A DNA stretch of 64,000 nucleotides from Enterobacteriaceae bacterium 89 (GCA_014156375.1 RQJH01000003.1:434001-498000), one strand, 5' to 3'. Shown: positions 34,447-44,168, numbered from the stretch's first letter. Notes: generated from the sequence alone by a model not told the origin. Numbers and translations are program-made.

Positions 34447-34471
34447 TGTACAATAAATAATTAATTGTACA
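34447..34471. promoter_or_regulatory. Candidate BluR operator at the bluR promoter
   Basis: Inverted repeat TGTACAA-N11-TTGTACA between bluF and bluR, 59-83 bases before the bluR start. Another half-site TTGTACA is at 34379-34385. Suggests that BluR also controls its own gene; inferred from the match with the ycgZ-promoter dyad. Confidence 0.55.
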
Positions 34472-34529
34472 AACAAGTTGGATTCGTTAGCTTATGCAGG
34501 GACGTTTCGGTTAACAGATGGGGGAATCT

Positions 34530-35261
34530 ATGGCCTTTTACAGCATAGGCGATGTCGCCGAACGATGCGGTATCAACCCGGTTACTTTGCGTGCCTGGCA
34601 GCGGCGCTACGGATTATTAAAACCGCAGCGCAGTGAAGGCGGCCACCGTCAGTTTGATGAAGAAGACATTCAGCGTATTGAAGAGATCAAGCTCTGGATA
34701 AAAAGCGGCGTTCCGGTTGGAAAAGTGAAGGCGCTGCTGGAAGAAAGCAAAGCCACCACTCAGGATGACTGGACAAAGCTTCAGGAAGAGATGATGGCCG
34801 CGCTGCGCTTTGCCCACCCGGCAAAAATGCGGGCGAAAATTGTGGCCCTTGCACGCGCATACGCACCTGGTGACCTCATCGATCACGTTTTTGTTCCCGT
34901 CCGTCATCGGCTCAGCCTCGATCAGAATACCGCACGCATCATGTGCAGCATGCTTGACGGCGTGCTGATTGAGTTTGTCGCCGCAAGTCTGTCTGAAACG
35001 CTCAAAAAAACCGATAAAGATGCGCTGCTGATTGGCTGGGATACGGATGACCGCACCCGACTGTGGCTCGAAGCCTGGCGTCTGTCCCAGCAAGGCTGGC
35101 ACATTGCCGTGCTGGCAGAACCTCTTGACTCTCCTCGCCCGGAACTCTTTCCCGGACAGCAGCTGTTTGTCTGGACGGGGATTGCCCCGACCCGCCGCCA
35201 GCAGGAGCTCATGCAGCACTGGCACGAGCAAGGCTATACACTGACTTTCCACCACCCGTGA
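34530..35261 (+). CDS. bluR: MerR-type repressor BluR
   Basis: A 243-residue regulator of the same length as E. coli BluR (YcgE). The N-terminal MerR winged helix is very well conserved ([20 protein letters not shown] then [20 protein letters not shown]). The C-terminal half is a B12-binding-like fold without an obvious cobalamin histidine motif, and it diverges from E. coli. BluR represses ycgZ-ymgA-ariR and is released by light-activated BluF. ATG at 34530 matches the family N-terminus; the ATG at 34518 would add four residues. Confidence 0.94.
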   Translation: MAFYSIGDVAERCGINPVTLRAWQRRYGLLKPQRSEGGHRQFDEEDIQRIEEIKLWIKSGVPVGKVKALLEESKATTQDDWTKLQEEMMAALRFAHPAKMRAKIVALARAYAPGDLIDHVFVPVRHRLSLDQNTARIMCSMLDGVLIEFVAASLSETLKKTDKDALLIGWDTDDRTRLWLEAWRLSQQGWHIAVLAEPLDSPRPELFPGQQLFVWTGIAPTRRQQELMQHWHEQGYTLTFHHP

Positions 35262-35678
35262 TCGGGCGGTGGTAATAATTCATCCTGATATACCCTGCTG
35301 TTCAAAATATTCCTGCTGAAAATAACTTTAGGGATTACAGTTATTTTCCCTGGCGGCTATACACCGCCATAATTCAAACCATCAAAAAGACACATGGAAT
35401 TATCCTAAAGTGACGTCAAAAGCAACACTTACAAATCATTACAATACCAATCGCTATTTCTGTCGGTAAAAATGGTTTATTCACCATCATCGACTAAGAT
35501 TAGAACAAGTTGAAATTCGTTTGCGAATTTTTATTTCTCTCCTTTTGAGAGCAACTTATCTTTTTGAATATTATCAGCTTAAAGGCTAATTATATCCTCT
35601 GTGTTTGTTCAGCTCTCTCCTCTGTACGCAAAGAGTGTATTCGCGTCAGGACCTAATATTCATTTAAAGGATAGCAAA
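35262..35678. other. Intergenic region after bluR
   Basis: A 417-base AT-rich gap. It should hold the bluR terminator and the promoter of the following membrane-protein gene. No gene, strong hairpin with T-run or known RNA was recognised. Confidence 0.4.
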
Positions 35679-36611
35679 ATGACTCATGTTTACGATCAAC
35701 CCAATATTAGCCCTCAGGGGCCTGAAAGAGAGTTAGTCCGGGGCTCTGTCAACAACACCAGCGCCGTTTCATGGGGAGCCATATTTGCGGGCGCAGCCGC
35801 AGCGGCATCGCTGGCGGTCATTTTATTAATGTTAGGTGCCGGATTGGGCCTGACGACCATTTCCCCCTGGGAAAATCATGGCCTCAACGCCGGTACTGTT
35901 GGCATTGCAGCAATAGTCTGGCTGGCTTTCACCCAAATAGTGGCTTCGGGCATGGGCGGTTATTTAGCCGGTCGCCTGCGCACCAAATGGGCAGATACCC
36001 ACACCGATGAAATTTATTTCCGCGATACGGCTCATGGCTTTCTGACCTGGGCAGTTGCTCTGCTGGTTTCGGCTATTTTGTTGACCTCGACGTTGGGTTC
36101 CATCGTTGGCGGAAGCGCGAAAGTCATCGGATCCGTAGCCGGTGGCGCAGCGGCAACCTCGGTCAACGGCGCGATGACTATGGCCGATGGACCTTCCACA
36201 CGACCAGATCCCGCAATGTCCTATTTTGTTCATTCGCTGTTCAGAACCAGCAATGCCGCTCAACCAGCTTCGCAACAGCCGGTTTCCCCTGCTCAACTGG
36301 GTGAAGTCACCGGTATTTTCGCCCACGGCATCAGCACCGGTTCATTACCGCCGGAAGATCTCCAGTATGTCGCGCAGCTGATTTCGCAGAATACCGGTCT
36401 TAGCCAAAATGAGGCCCAACAGCGGGTTCAGGCAGTTTATGACAAAGCTCAGACAACCATAAAAGAGACGAAGGTGAAAGCTCAGCAGGCGGCAGATAAA
36501 GCCCGTAAAGCCACCAGCTATATCACCCTCTGGACATTTATTACTCTGCTGATTGGTGCTTTCGTCGCCAGCCTGTGTGCGACCTACGGCGGTCGTCAGC
36601 GTGACTTATAA
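35679..36611 (+). CDS. Uncharacterised inner-membrane protein
   Basis: A 310-residue protein with helices near residues 36-58, 73-95, 120-142 and 281-302. Between the third and fourth helices lies a long polar region (about 170-278) rich in Ala, Gln and Lys that probably forms a coiled coil (KVKAQQAADKARKA). The N-terminal 30 residues are polar. I do not recognise a characterised family. The start at 35679 was chosen because AGGA lies 8 bases upstream and the earlier in-frame ATG at 35601 would add an unlikely leader. A 24-residue hydrophobic peptide gene follows 24 bases after the stop, which points to a two-gene unit. Confidence 0.78.
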   Translation: MTHVYDQPNISPQGPERELVRGSVNNTSAVSWGAIFAGAAAAASLAVILLMLGAGLGLTTISPWENHGLNAGTVGIAAIVWLAFTQIVASGMGGYLAGRLRTKWADTHTDEIYFRDTAHGFLTWAVALLVSAILLTSTLGSIVGGSAKVIGSVAGGAAATSVNGAMTMADGPSTRPDPAMSYFVHSLFRTSNAAQPASQQPVSPAQLGEVTGIFAHGISTGSLPPEDLQYVAQLISQNTGLSQNEAQQRVQAVYDKAQTTIKETKVKAQQAADKARKATSYITLWTFITLLIGAFVASLCATYGGRQRDL

Positions 36612-36635
36612 TTTCGAACTTCGACGGAGGTCAAT

Positions 36636-36710
36636 ATGCGTTCATTATTACTGTTCTTTTTAGGCGTGCCGATCCCAATTATTATCCTGATTGCCCTGTT
36701 CGTGCATTAA
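36636..36710 (+). CDS. 24-residue hydrophobic peptide
   Basis: A 25-codon frame beginning MRSLLLFFLGVPIPIIIL and ending ALFVH, preceded by a perfect ribosome site (GGAGG, 5 bases upstream). It is a single membrane helix with a central PIP kink. Very similar short peptides recur in proteobacteria as far as I recall, but I know of no function. It directly follows the membrane-protein gene at 35679 and is probably in the same operon, so the two may form a complex. Confidence 0.75.
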   Translation: MRSLLLFFLGVPIPIIILIALFVH

Positions 36711-36729
36711 TCCCTCCCTGGGCATCACA

Positions 36730-36754
36730 AGCGAGCCACCGATTGTGGCTCGCT
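36730..36754 (+). terminator. Hairpin after the small peptide gene
   Basis: Perfect 10-bp stem AGCGAGCCAC / GTGGCTCGCT with a 5-base loop, followed by AATTCATTTTT. Ends the two-gene unit upstream. Confidence 0.75.
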
Positions 36755-36870
36755 AATTCATTTTTAGCACGCTGCCTCCGCTGTTAAAGATTCCGATTTA
36801 TCCTTCTCTCCCCTTAATTAGCTCATTACCCGCTACACTTTATTTTCTGATGACAACAAAGGGCATGGAT

Positions 36871-37407
36871 ATGAAGCTATGGCATGTGGCTACGGGATTG
36901 AGCGTTGCGATGGCACTGGTTGCCTGCAAATCGCCAACTCCGCCCAAGGGGATTAAACCTGTTTCAGATTTTGATGCCAGCCGATATCTGGGGAAATGGT
37001 ACGAAATCGCGCGCCTGGATTATTATTTTGAACGCGGACTCGATCATGTCACCGCTGAATATAGCCAAAAACAGGATGGTTCTATCCGGGTTGTTAATCG
37101 GGGTTACGATCCGGAAAAAATGAAATGGAAACAAAGCGAAGGTAAGGCTCTGTTTACTGGTCAGAAAACCACGGCTGCGCTTAAAGTTTCTTTCTTTGGC
37201 CCATTTTATGCTGGCTATAACGTCATCGCTATCGACCCGGACTACAAATACGCCCTCGTCAGCGGGCAAAATCGTGATTACCTGTGGATATTATCACGCA
37301 CCCCGGACATCCCCACTAGCGTAAAAATTAAATACCTTGAGATTGCCAAAGAGTATGGATTCCAGGTGAATAAACTTATTTGGGTAAACCAGGACGGCCA
37401 TACCTGA
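36871..37407 (+). CDS. blc: Outer-membrane lipoprotein Blc (bacterial lipocalin)
   Basis: A 178-residue lipocalin, almost the same length as E. coli Blc (177). The signal peptide ends in the lipobox LVAC with Cys19. The lipocalin motif [10 protein letters not shown] and the segments [17 protein letters not shown] and [19 protein letters not shown] are conserved. Lys after the cysteine permits sorting to the outer membrane. Blc binds lysophospholipids and fatty acids and is induced in stationary phase in E. coli. The start at 36871 was chosen for spacing to AAAGGG and for the family N-terminus MKLW. A catalase gene follows after 31 bases. Confidence 0.92.
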   Translation: MKLWHVATGLSVAMALVACKSPTPPKGIKPVSDFDASRYLGKWYEIARLDYYFERGLDHVTAEYSQKQDGSIRVVNRGYDPEKMKWKQSEGKALFTGQKTTAALKVSFFGPFYAGYNVIAIDPDYKYALVSGQNRDYLWILSRTPDIPTSVKIKYLEIAKEYGFQVNKLIWVNQDGHT

Positions 37408-37438
37408 CGTGACAATGATAAAATTGAGAGGAACTTTG

Positions 37439-38905
37439 ATGAGCAGCAGTACAGATAAACAGACGACAACTGACGCAGGTATTCCGGTTGCCAGCGACGA
37501 GCACTCTCTTACGGTCGGGGCGGATGGCCCTATTCTGCTTCACGATCACTACCTGATTGAACAGATGGCGACGTTTAACCGCGAGCGCATTCCGGAACGT
37601 CAACCGCACGCCAAAGGTAGCGGCGCTTTCGGTCATTTCGAAGTGACGGAAGACGTCAGTGCCTATACCCGAGCTTCTCTGTTTCAGCCCGGTGAAAAAA
37701 CGGAAGTTGTGGTGCGGTTTTCAACCGTTGCAGGGGAACGCGGCAGCCCCGACACCTGGCGCGATCCGCGTGGTTTTGCCATCAAGTTCTACACCAAAGA
37801 AGGGAATTTCGACCTGGTGGGCAACAACACTCCGGTCTTTTTCGTGCGCGATCCGATGAAGTTTCAGCACTTCATCCGCTCGCAAAAGCGCCGCGCTGAT
37901 AATAATCTTCGCGATCATGACATGCAGTGGGATTTCTGGACGTTATCCCCGGAGTCCGCGCATCAGGTAACTTATCTGATGGGCGATCGCGGGATCCCCA
38001 AAAGCTGGCGGCATATGAATGGCTATTCCAGCCACACCTATATGTGGGTTAATGCTAACGGCGAAAAATTCTGGGTGAAATACCACTTCAAAACCGATCA
38101 GGGCATCGATTTTTTAACCCAGGATCAGGCCGACAAACTGGCCGGTCAGGATGGCGATTATCATGTTCGCGATCTGTTCAACGCCATCAAAGACGGTGAT
38201 TTCCCGAGCTGGACCCTGTATATGCAGATCATGCCGATGGCCGAAGCGGAGCATTACCGCTTTAATCCTTTCGATTTAACCAAAGTCTGGCCGCATGACG
38301 ATTATCCACTAATAAAAGTGGGTACCCTCGAGCTTAACCGCAACCCAACGGATAACCACGCTCAAATTGAGCAGGCGGCCTTTGAACCCAATAATCTGGT
38401 GCCGGGTACAGGTTTAAGCCCCGACAAAATGCTTATCGGGCGGATCTTCGCTTACGCCGACGCGCACAGAGCCAGACTGGGGGTGAACTATAAACAGATC
38501 CCGGTGAACGCCCCGCACTCTCCGGTTAACAGCTACAGCAAAGATGGCGCGATGCGAATCAACCCCGTTTCGGATCCCGTCTATGCCCCTAATTCGAAAG
38601 GCGGTCCTTCCGCACAGGGAAATACCCTGCCCGTGGATTCAACCTGGCCGGTGCAAGGCGAAATGGTTCGCTCGGCCTATACGCTGCGCAAGGATGACGA
38701 CGATTTTGGCCAGGCCAACGCCTTAATCAATAAAGTGATGGACGAAGCGGCGCGCGACAGGCTTGTTGATAACGTCGCGGGCCACCTTCTGGACGGCGTT
38801 AACGAACCGGTCCTCTCCCGCGCCTTCGACTACTGGATCAGCATTGATGCCAGTATCGGCAATCGCATCAGGCAGAAAGTGATGGGGCAAAAGGCAAAAC
38901 CTTAA
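37439..38905 (+). CDS. katA: Monofunctional haem catalase (small-subunit, KatA type)
   Basis: A 488-residue catalase that breaks down hydrogen peroxide. Catalytic His57 is in HAKGSGAFG, Asn130 in VGNNTPVFF, and the haem-ligand tyrosine Tyr339 in [14 protein letters not shown]. Length and lack of a C-terminal flavodoxin-like domain place it in the small-subunit clade; it is not the large KatE of E. coli. ATG at 37439 is preceded by GAGAGGA; an earlier in-frame ATG overlaps the blc end. It probably shares a message with blc. A strong inverted repeat follows. Confidence 0.92.
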   Translation: MSSSTDKQTTTDAGIPVASDEHSLTVGADGPILLHDHYLIEQMATFNRERIPERQPHAKGSGAFGHFEVTEDVSAYTRASLFQPGEKTEVVVRFSTVAGERGSPDTWRDPRGFAIKFYTKEGNFDLVGNNTPVFFVRDPMKFQHFIRSQKRRADNNLRDHDMQWDFWTLSPESAHQVTYLMGDRGIPKSWRHMNGYSSHTYMWVNANGEKFWVKYHFKTDQGIDFLTQDQADKLAGQDGDYHVRDLFNAIKDGDFPSWTLYMQIMPMAEAEHYRFNPFDLTKVWPHDDYPLIKVGTLELNRNPTDNHAQIEQAAFEPNNLVPGTGLSPDKMLIGRIFAYADAHRARLGVNYKQIPVNAPHSPVNSYSKDGAMRINPVSDPVYAPNSKGGPSAQGNTLPVDSTWPVQGEMVRSAYTLRKDDDDFGQANALINKVMDEAARDRLVDNVAGHLLDGVNEPVLSRAFDYWISIDASIGNRIRQKVMGQKAKP

Positions 38906-38923
38906 GCGGCTGCGTGACATACT

Positions 38924-38965
38924 CCCGTTCACTGAGAGGACAACAGTGAACGGGCTTCTGAGCCC
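38924..38965. terminator. Inverted repeats between catalase and hydrolase genes
   Basis: A perfect 11-bp inverted repeat CCCGTTCACTG / CAGTGAACGGG with a 9-base loop lies between the convergent genes, followed by a second small hairpin GGGC-TTCTGA-GCCC. Together they probably stop transcription from both sides. Confidence 0.7.
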
Positions 38966-38967
38966 GC

Positions 38968-40104
38968 CTACGGTTTATCCTTCAGTCCCAGCACAAATGG
39001 CACGGAATCGCGTAATGACGGATTTACCGTCCCGCTGTGATCCAGACCGGGATAAAGATGCTGCTCCACCTGGGTCCCGGCGGCTTTCACCTCTTTCGCA
39101 AACTCTTGCTGCATCGCCGTAGGCACATTGATGTCATTGCCACCAATGCCGATAAACACCGGGTGGCTGATATGCAGCGTTGGGTACGCCAGTGAGCTGA
39201 CCGAATCATTCAGTAATTGCTGAATAGCCGGTTTCAGGCTGTTGGCCATCGTCAGTTTTTCGTCCATTACCTGCTGGGTTAGCGGCGTGATGCAGGTCGA
39301 TTTGGCCTGTTCCAGCGCCGCGGACGCCGGTTTCTGGAAATACTCTGTCGCCTTCAGCGCAGGATCGCTATCGGCTGCGGACTGATAGATATAAAACACA
39401 TACGGGATCTTCGGATCGCCCTTTTCGCTCTGGCCCGTTGCCGGAGCGGTGAAGAGGCTGGAAACCTGGCTATCCTGGGTAAAGAACGGCGTGCCGGTCA
39501 GCACGGTACCCACCACGTTCAGCTCCGGCGCATAATCAGGCTGTGATCCGGCCGCGGCAAAGGCCGCATGTGCGCCCTGCGATTGCCCCACCAGCACCAG
39601 CTGATTCTTCAACGGGAAAGCCGCCAGCGCCGCTCGAACGCCATCCAGAATACTCCACGCTTCTGCCCGGGCATTAAGATAGTGATGCAGCCCCGATGAA
39701 CCTAATCCCGGGTAATCCGGCGCGACTACCGCGTAGCCCAATGACAGCCACGTGTTCAGAAACTGACTATCCCGCGGCGTCCGTGGGTTCAGCGAAGGCG
39801 CACAGTCATGTGCGATGCCTACCGTACCGTGCGCCCAGACTACCACCGGCCAGCCGCCTTCCGGCGTTGGGCCATAAGGGATAAACACGGCCGCACTGTC
39901 GGTGCGCTCGCCTTTGCCCGCCACGCCATCGGTAGAGCTGTACTCAATACGATACTGGCTGGCCGCCTCCTGTAATCCGTACGCAGCTGCCAGCGTCTCT
40001 TTACCCGTCATCACCCCAGTCTGGGCCAGCGCCGCACCGCTGAAGGGTGCCAACAGAGCACACGCCAGTAGGGTTTTACGCAGCGTTCCTTTCACCTTAT
40101 CCAT
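38968..40104 (-). CDS. Exported alpha/beta hydrolase (secretory lipase-like)
   Basis: A 378-residue protein with a signal peptide (cleavage ALA-QTG near residue 27) and an alpha/beta hydrolase fold. The nucleophile serine is in VGQSQGAHAA, the oxyanion region in VVWAHGTVGIAHDCAPS, and a likely catalytic histidine in YPGLDHSGTVNP near the C-terminus. It resembles secretory lipases and related esterases; the substrate cannot be told. ATG at 40104 is preceded by GAGGAAA; an ATG at 40170 would place 22 polar residues before the signal peptide, which is unlikely. It stands alone. Confidence 0.85.
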   Translation of the reverse strand: MDKVKGTLRKTLLACALLAPFSGAALAQTGVMTGKETLAAAYGLQEAASQYRIEYSSTDGVAGKGERTDSAAVFIPYGPTPEGGWPVVVWAHGTVGIAHDCAPSLNPRTPRDSQFLNTWLSLGYAVVAPDYPGLGSSGLHHYLNARAEAWSILDGVRAALAAFPLKNQLVLVGQSQGAHAAFAAAGSQPDYAPELNVVGTVLTGTPFFTQDSQVSSLFTAPATGQSEKGDPKIPYVFYIYQSAADSDPALKATEYFQKPASAALEQAKSTCITPLTQQVMDEKLTMANSLKPAIQQLLNDSVSSLAYPTLHISHPVFIGIGGNDINVPTAMQQEFAKEVKAAGTQVEQHLYPGLDHSGTVNPSLRDSVPFVLGLKDKP

Positions 40105-40377
40105 CACCGTTTCCTCTTGATTCTTCAATATTTCACTGTCGATGATTGTAGACCCGTAATGACTGAACACCAGTTAAACGGCCCGGACTCTGTACCTGGC
40201 TTTACCCTCTGCTGACGCTTCTTTAACCATTCTTTTGCGCCAACTGGATGAATTTTCCCGCACAGCCCCCTGGCCTGAATGAATCATTTTTCGTCTGGTG
40301 CTGATAATGATTTATCCCACACGCACCTATATCATTAATATCACACAATAAATTGGTATTATTATTCAGGAGTCGTG

Positions 40378-40767
40378 ATGAAAATTATTGCAGATGAATT
40401 TCCGTTAGTGAGAATGGATTATGCCATTGAGCCCGAAGCCACGATGGAGGTCTTTCTGGGTTCGATTTCAGCACTCTTTCAGCGAAATGCACCTTTCGTC
40501 TTTATCTGTACGGGCTTGCCGGAAGAAAATAATCAGCCGAGCCTGGATGAACATAAGATGGTTACCCGCTGGATGAAGGATAATAAAGAAGCGATCGGCG
40601 CTTTGATCAAAGGGCATATTCAAATCGTGCCTGATGCGAGCAAACGCGCTGAGCTGGAAGGTTTTTCGCTGACGTTCGAACGTTTCTGGGGCTATCCGAT
40701 GTTTATTGCGATCGGTGAAAGCGACGCTATAAAGAAAGCAAAGGCCTTACTCAATTCCGGTATCTGA
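40378..40767 (+). CDS. Uncharacterised cytoplasmic protein upstream of an AraC regulator
   Basis: A 129-residue soluble protein without signal peptide or membrane helix. It reads as an alpha/beta domain with strands FVFICTGL and IQIVPD and a C-terminal helix, in a layout reminiscent of small STAS/SpoIIAA-like folds, but I cannot name a family. The ribosome site AGGAG lies 5 bases before the ATG. The next gene, an AraC-type regulator, starts 10 bases after its stop codon, so the two form an operon and the protein may be a partner or target of that regulator. Confidence 0.72.
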   Translation: MKIIADEFPLVRMDYAIEPEATMEVFLGSISALFQRNAPFVFICTGLPEENNQPSLDEHKMVTRWMKDNKEAIGALIKGHIQIVPDASKRAELEGFSLTFERFWGYPMFIAIGESDAIKKAKALLNSGI

Positions 40768-40777
40768 AGGAGACCCC

Positions 40778-41614
40778 ATGTTCATTGCCAAAGTCGATCC
40801 CGGGTATGTCGAAGATCTGGTGCAGCCTGTGGTTGTCATCGGACTTGGGATGGTCACTGAACAGTGGGAACTCCCCTTTCACAGTCATCAAAAAGCGGAA
40901 CTGCTATTTGCCGACACGGGACTCATCGAGTTAGAAACTGAGAACAATCTTTGGATTATTCCGCCTCAGGGCGCGGTATGGATCCCCGGCGGCCTCATAC
41001 ACCGCGCGAAGTGCAGTGGCAACCCGCGGGGGTTTGTGGCTTTCATTGCTCAGGACTCACAGCCTGGGCTACCTGCAACCTGTTGTACAATGTCTGTTTC
41101 GCCGTTTCTGCGGGCTCTGCTCGAACGTATCGCGGCTTTGCCACAAGATTTTCAGCCGGAGGGGGTAGCCTCGCGTTTAACCGATGTTCTGTTGGACGAA
41201 ATCATCGCCGCACCGCAGGAATGGCTTAACCTTCCGATGCCAGAGGACAAGCGCCTGCGACTGCTTGCCGACAGGATGCTGTCCTCACCAGAAGAAAAAG
41301 TGACGCTTGAGCAATGGGCTTCGCGTTTGAATATGAGTGAGAGAAATTTATCCCGACTCTTTGCCAAAGAAACCGGATACAGCATAAACCGCTGGCGGCG
41401 ACAGATGCACGTCATAAAAGCCTTACCCCTGTTAGCTCAGGGGCACTCTGTCCAGACGATCTCAGAACAGCTGGGTTACGAAAACGCAGGCGCTTTTGTC
41501 ACCATGTTTCGTAAGGCAACCGGCACCCCACCAAGAAGATTTATGACCGAACGGATGAAAAACGTTCACTCACCGCTCAACGTTCCTGCGGGCGGTTTTT
41601 ACGAATATGGTTGA
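40778..41614 (+). CDS. AraC-family transcriptional regulator
   Basis: A 278-residue regulator with an N-terminal cupin-type sensor (about residues 15-105; HSHQKAELLFAD, PPQGAVWIPGGLIHRAK) and a C-terminal AraC double helix-turn-helix (about 160-255; LNMSERNLSRLFAKETGYS, then AGAFVTMFRKATGTPPRRF). It resembles the NimR/YeaM-like group with the PGGLIH cupin motif. Its ligand is unknown. It follows the uncharacterised gene by 10 bases with GGAG before the ATG. Confidence 0.9.
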   Translation: MFIAKVDPGYVEDLVQPVVVIGLGMVTEQWELPFHSHQKAELLFADTGLIELETENNLWIIPPQGAVWIPGGLIHRAKCSGNPRGFVAFIAQDSQPGLPATCCTMSVSPFLRALLERIAALPQDFQPEGVASRLTDVLLDEIIAAPQEWLNLPMPEDKRLRLLADRMLSSPEEKVTLEQWASRLNMSERNLSRLFAKETGYSINRWRRQMHVIKALPLLAQGHSVQTISEQLGYENAGAFVTMFRKATGTPPRRFMTERMKNVHSPLNVPAGGFYEYG

Positions 41615-41651
41615 GTTTGCTTCGCTCTATTTAAGGCTCTGCTTTTAACAC

Positions 41652-42914
41652 CTACTTCACGGCCAGCAGATCGGAATATCGCGTGGTATAACGCGGCGAG
41701 AGCATTTCCCGTTTCATCTGCCACTGTTGTTGAATGCCCTGCCCGGCGAAATAGAGCGTGCCGCGCCCGTCTTTGGCATTCAGCCGATCCAGCAATGCCA
41801 TCAGCTCTTTGCTGTTTTTGCGTGGCGCATTGTCGTCGAACAAATTCAGCTGCGCCACGCCCTGGCTGTAAAAATCGCCCAGCATTACTCCGGCTTTCTG
41901 ATAGCGATGCCCGTCTTTCCAGACGGATTCCAGGCAGCGCGTCGCCGCATTGATGATGTCCCGGCTGTCCTGGGTCGGAGTCAGCAGTTTGATGGAGCCA
42001 CTGTTACCGTAATAAGGCTCCGGGCCGAAAGGCGACGTTTTGACGAAGGCGGAGATAAACCGACAGTACTGGTGCTCAGCGCGCAGTTTCTCCGCCGCCC
42101 GGCTGGCATAACTGCAAATAGCCTGGCGCATCTCTTCGTATGCCGTGATACGCCCGCCAAAGGAGCGGGAACAGATAATCTCCTGCTTGACCGGTGCAAA
42201 CTCCTCTAGTCCGAGACAGGGTTCGCCGCGCAGCTCGCGCACCGTTCTTTCCAGCACCACACTGAAATGCTTTCTGATAAAGCGAATATCGCTGTCCGCC
42301 AGCTGCAGTACGGTTTCAATGCCCATCGCTTCCAGCTTCTTCGAGATCCGCCGTCCGATCCCCCAGACTTCACTCACCGGCAGCGCCGCCATCAGCTTGC
42401 GCTGACGGTCAACGTTCGACAGGTCAACCACTCCACCCGTCTGTCGCTGCCACTGTTTGGCAGCGTGATTCGCCAGCTTAGCCAGCGTTTTGGTTTGAGC
42501 AATGCCCACACCCACCGTCAGATGCGTGCGCTGTAACACCCTGGCCCTGATTTCACGGCCAAACTCCGTCAGATCGCGGCAGTTGCGCACCCCGGAGAGA
42601 TCGCAAAAAATCTCGTCGATGGAGTAGATTTCACAGCGTGGCACCATCTCCTCAATCGTGTTCATCACCCGCTCAGACAGATCGGCGTACAGCTCGTAGT
42701 TGCTGCTGAAGCACACCACGCCATGACGGCGAAAGCTCTCTTTCTGCTTAAAGTAGGGCTCGCCCATCTTCACAAAGGGTTTGGCTTCGGCAGAGCGCGC
42801 TATCACACAGCCGTCGTTATTCGACAGCACAACCACAGGCCGCCCTTTCAGATCCGGGCGAAAGACGGTCTCGCAGGAGGCATAGAAAGAGTTCACATCG
42901 CACAGCGCAAACAT
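41652..42914 (-). CDS. umuC: DNA polymerase V catalytic subunit UmuC
   Basis: A 420-residue Y-family translesion DNA polymerase. Metal-binding residues are visible in MFALCDVNSFYASCE (Asp6) and YSIDEIFCDL (Asp and Glu). The little finger and C-terminal RecA/beta-clamp interacting parts follow. With the cleaved UmuD it forms polymerase V and copies damaged DNA with errors during the SOS response. It starts 2 bases after the umuD stop, and the pair is controlled by the LexA box upstream of umuD. Confidence 0.96.
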   Translation of the reverse strand: MFALCDVNSFYASCETVFRPDLKGRPVVVLSNNDGCVIARSAEAKPFVKMGEPYFKQKESFRRHGVVCFSSNYELYADLSERVMNTIEEMVPRCEIYSIDEIFCDLSGVRNCRDLTEFGREIRARVLQRTHLTVGVGIAQTKTLAKLANHAAKQWQRQTGGVVDLSNVDRQRKLMAALPVSEVWGIGRRISKKLEAMGIETVLQLADSDIRFIRKHFSVVLERTVRELRGEPCLGLEEFAPVKQEIICSRSFGGRITAYEEMRQAICSYASRAAEKLRAEHQYCRFISAFVKTSPFGPEPYYGNSGSIKLLTPTQDSRDIINAATRCLESVWKDGHRYQKAGVMLGDFYSQGVAQLNLFDDNAPRKNSKELMALLDRLNAKDGRGTLYFAGQGIQQQWQMKREMLSPRYTTRYSDLLAVK

Positions 42915-42916
42915 GG

Positions 42917-43336
42917 TTAATCTGTCGCCTTCACGATAAACGTCACCACGCCGAAAATTTCCAGATTGTCCTCGCTGCCGATCATTATCGGCGCATAGGC
43001 GCTGTTTTCAGGTTTCAGCATCACCAGCGGATGCAGCTGCAGACGCTTCACCGTAAATTCGCCATCCACGGCGGCAATCACGATATTGCCATGCTCGGCC
43101 TGACGGGAGCTGTCCACCACCAGCAGATCGCCAGCATCGATTCCCGCTTCAATCATGGAGTCGCCGCTGGATTTGACAAAATAGGTCGCGCTCGAATGCT
43201 GGATCATCAGCTCGTTGAGATCGATCCGCCGCTCGACATAGTCCTGCGCCGGGCTGGGAAAGCCGCAGGAAACGGAGTCACTGAACAGAGGAGTCGCCAC
43301 CATCTGGCCTCCCCCAACGGATGTGAAAAACTGCAT
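42917..43336 (-). CDS. umuD: UmuD, SOS-cleaved subunit of DNA polymerase V
   Basis: A 139-residue LexA-like self-cleaving protein, exactly the length of E. coli UmuD. The cleavage site is Cys24-Gly25 in VSCGFPSP, and the catalytic dyad is Ser60 (SGDSM) and Lys97 (FTVKRLQ). RecA-stimulated self-cleavage makes UmuD', the partner of UmuC. The ATG at 43336 was chosen because it reproduces these conserved positions; an upstream in-frame codon at 43354 would add six residues. Confidence 0.95.
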   Translation of the reverse strand: MQFFTSVGGGQMVATPLFSDSVSCGFPSPAQDYVERRIDLNELMIQHSSATYFVKSSGDSMIEAGIDAGDLLVVDSSRQAEHGNIVIAAVDGEFTVKRLQLHPLVMLKPENSAYAPIMIGSEDNLEIFGVVTFIVKATD

Positions 43337-43357
43337 GATAATCACCGCTAGCATTTA

Positions 43358-43373
43358 CTGTATATGCATACAG
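43358..43373. promoter_or_regulatory. LexA (SOS) box of umuDC
   Basis: CTGTATATGCATACAG fits the CTGT-N8-ACAG LexA consensus and is almost perfectly symmetric. It lies 22 bases before the umuD start, as expected for SOS control. Confidence 0.93.
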
Positions 43374-43661
43374 TATTGTAGATCGATAGCAGAGATCAAG
43401 AGAAGCGTACTTAAAGATCCCACAGCACAGGCAACGCCATGGAATGCCGAATATCATGTCTAAAACCCCTGAATCTGAACCACAGCTAAACAGACACCAC
43501 TTGCGGCAGATGACCGTTCAACGCTAACCCTACTGTTCAGTAAGGGAAATGCCTCAGCCGCAACTCTTTATTAACGAAAATGCAGCAATACAAATCTTGA
43601 TCGGTGCAGCTGATGTGGTTATTTTTTGCGCTCTTTTTTTGGCTACAATTTGACCGATTTT

Positions 43662-44168
43662 ATGATATCCCTGAAATTTATCACAATGTACAGTCTGCTC
43701 CTTCTGGCGGTACTTTTTTCCGGCACCGCCTTCTCTTCGCCTTTTCGCACAGCGCCCGCAGAGCAGAAGATATTGCCCGTCGAACACGAAATTCGCACCC
43801 GGATCCTTACCGAATATACCCGCTGGGAAGGGGTGAAATACCGTCTGGGTGGCACGTCACGGAAAGGGATAGACTGTTCATCGTTGATGCAAGAGATCTT
43901 TCATGCGGCTTTTGACGACATGCTCAGTACGCGTCTACCACGCACCACTTCCGGACAGATAGGACATGGCATCAGGGCAACCCGCAGCGATTTGCGTCCT
44001 GGCGATCTGGTTTTCTTCCATATGTCTGCCGCTGAACGCCATGTCGGGGTCTATATTGGCGAAGACAGATTTATTCATGCTTCAACCAGCCAGGGCGTGA
44101 AAATCTCCAGTTTGCAGAATGACTACTGGGTAAAACGCTACACCACCGCCCGCAGGATCCTTTCCTGA
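43662..44168 (+). CDS. NlpC/P60 family peptidoglycan hydrolase
   Basis: A 168-residue exported cysteine peptidase. The N-terminus (ISLKFITMYSLLLLAVLFSG) is a signal sequence with likely cleavage near TAFS. The NlpC/P60 triad is Cys in KGIDCSSLMQ, His in ERHVGVYIG, and the third polar residue His in RFIHAST. Relatives (NlpC, Spr/MepS) cut peptide cross-links in murein. It resembles E. coli NlpC in the segment FIHASTSKG-like FIHASTSQGVKISSL but has no lipobox. The start is uncertain: 43662 is used, 43626 and 43686 are alternatives, and none has a good ribosome site. Confidence 0.85.
   Translation: MISLKFITMYSLLLLAVLFSGTAFSSPFRTAPAEQKILPVEHEIRTRILTEYTRWEGVKYRLGGTSRKGIDCSSLMQEIFHAAFDDMLSTRLPRTTSGQIGHGIRATRSDLRPGDLVFFHMSAAERHVGVYIGEDRFIHASTSQGVKISSLQNDYWVKRYTTARRILS

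Noticed and set aside
34617-35255. 212-codon minus-strand frame opposite bluR
   Set aside because: Lies wholly within bluR, which is well supported; no independent coding signs.
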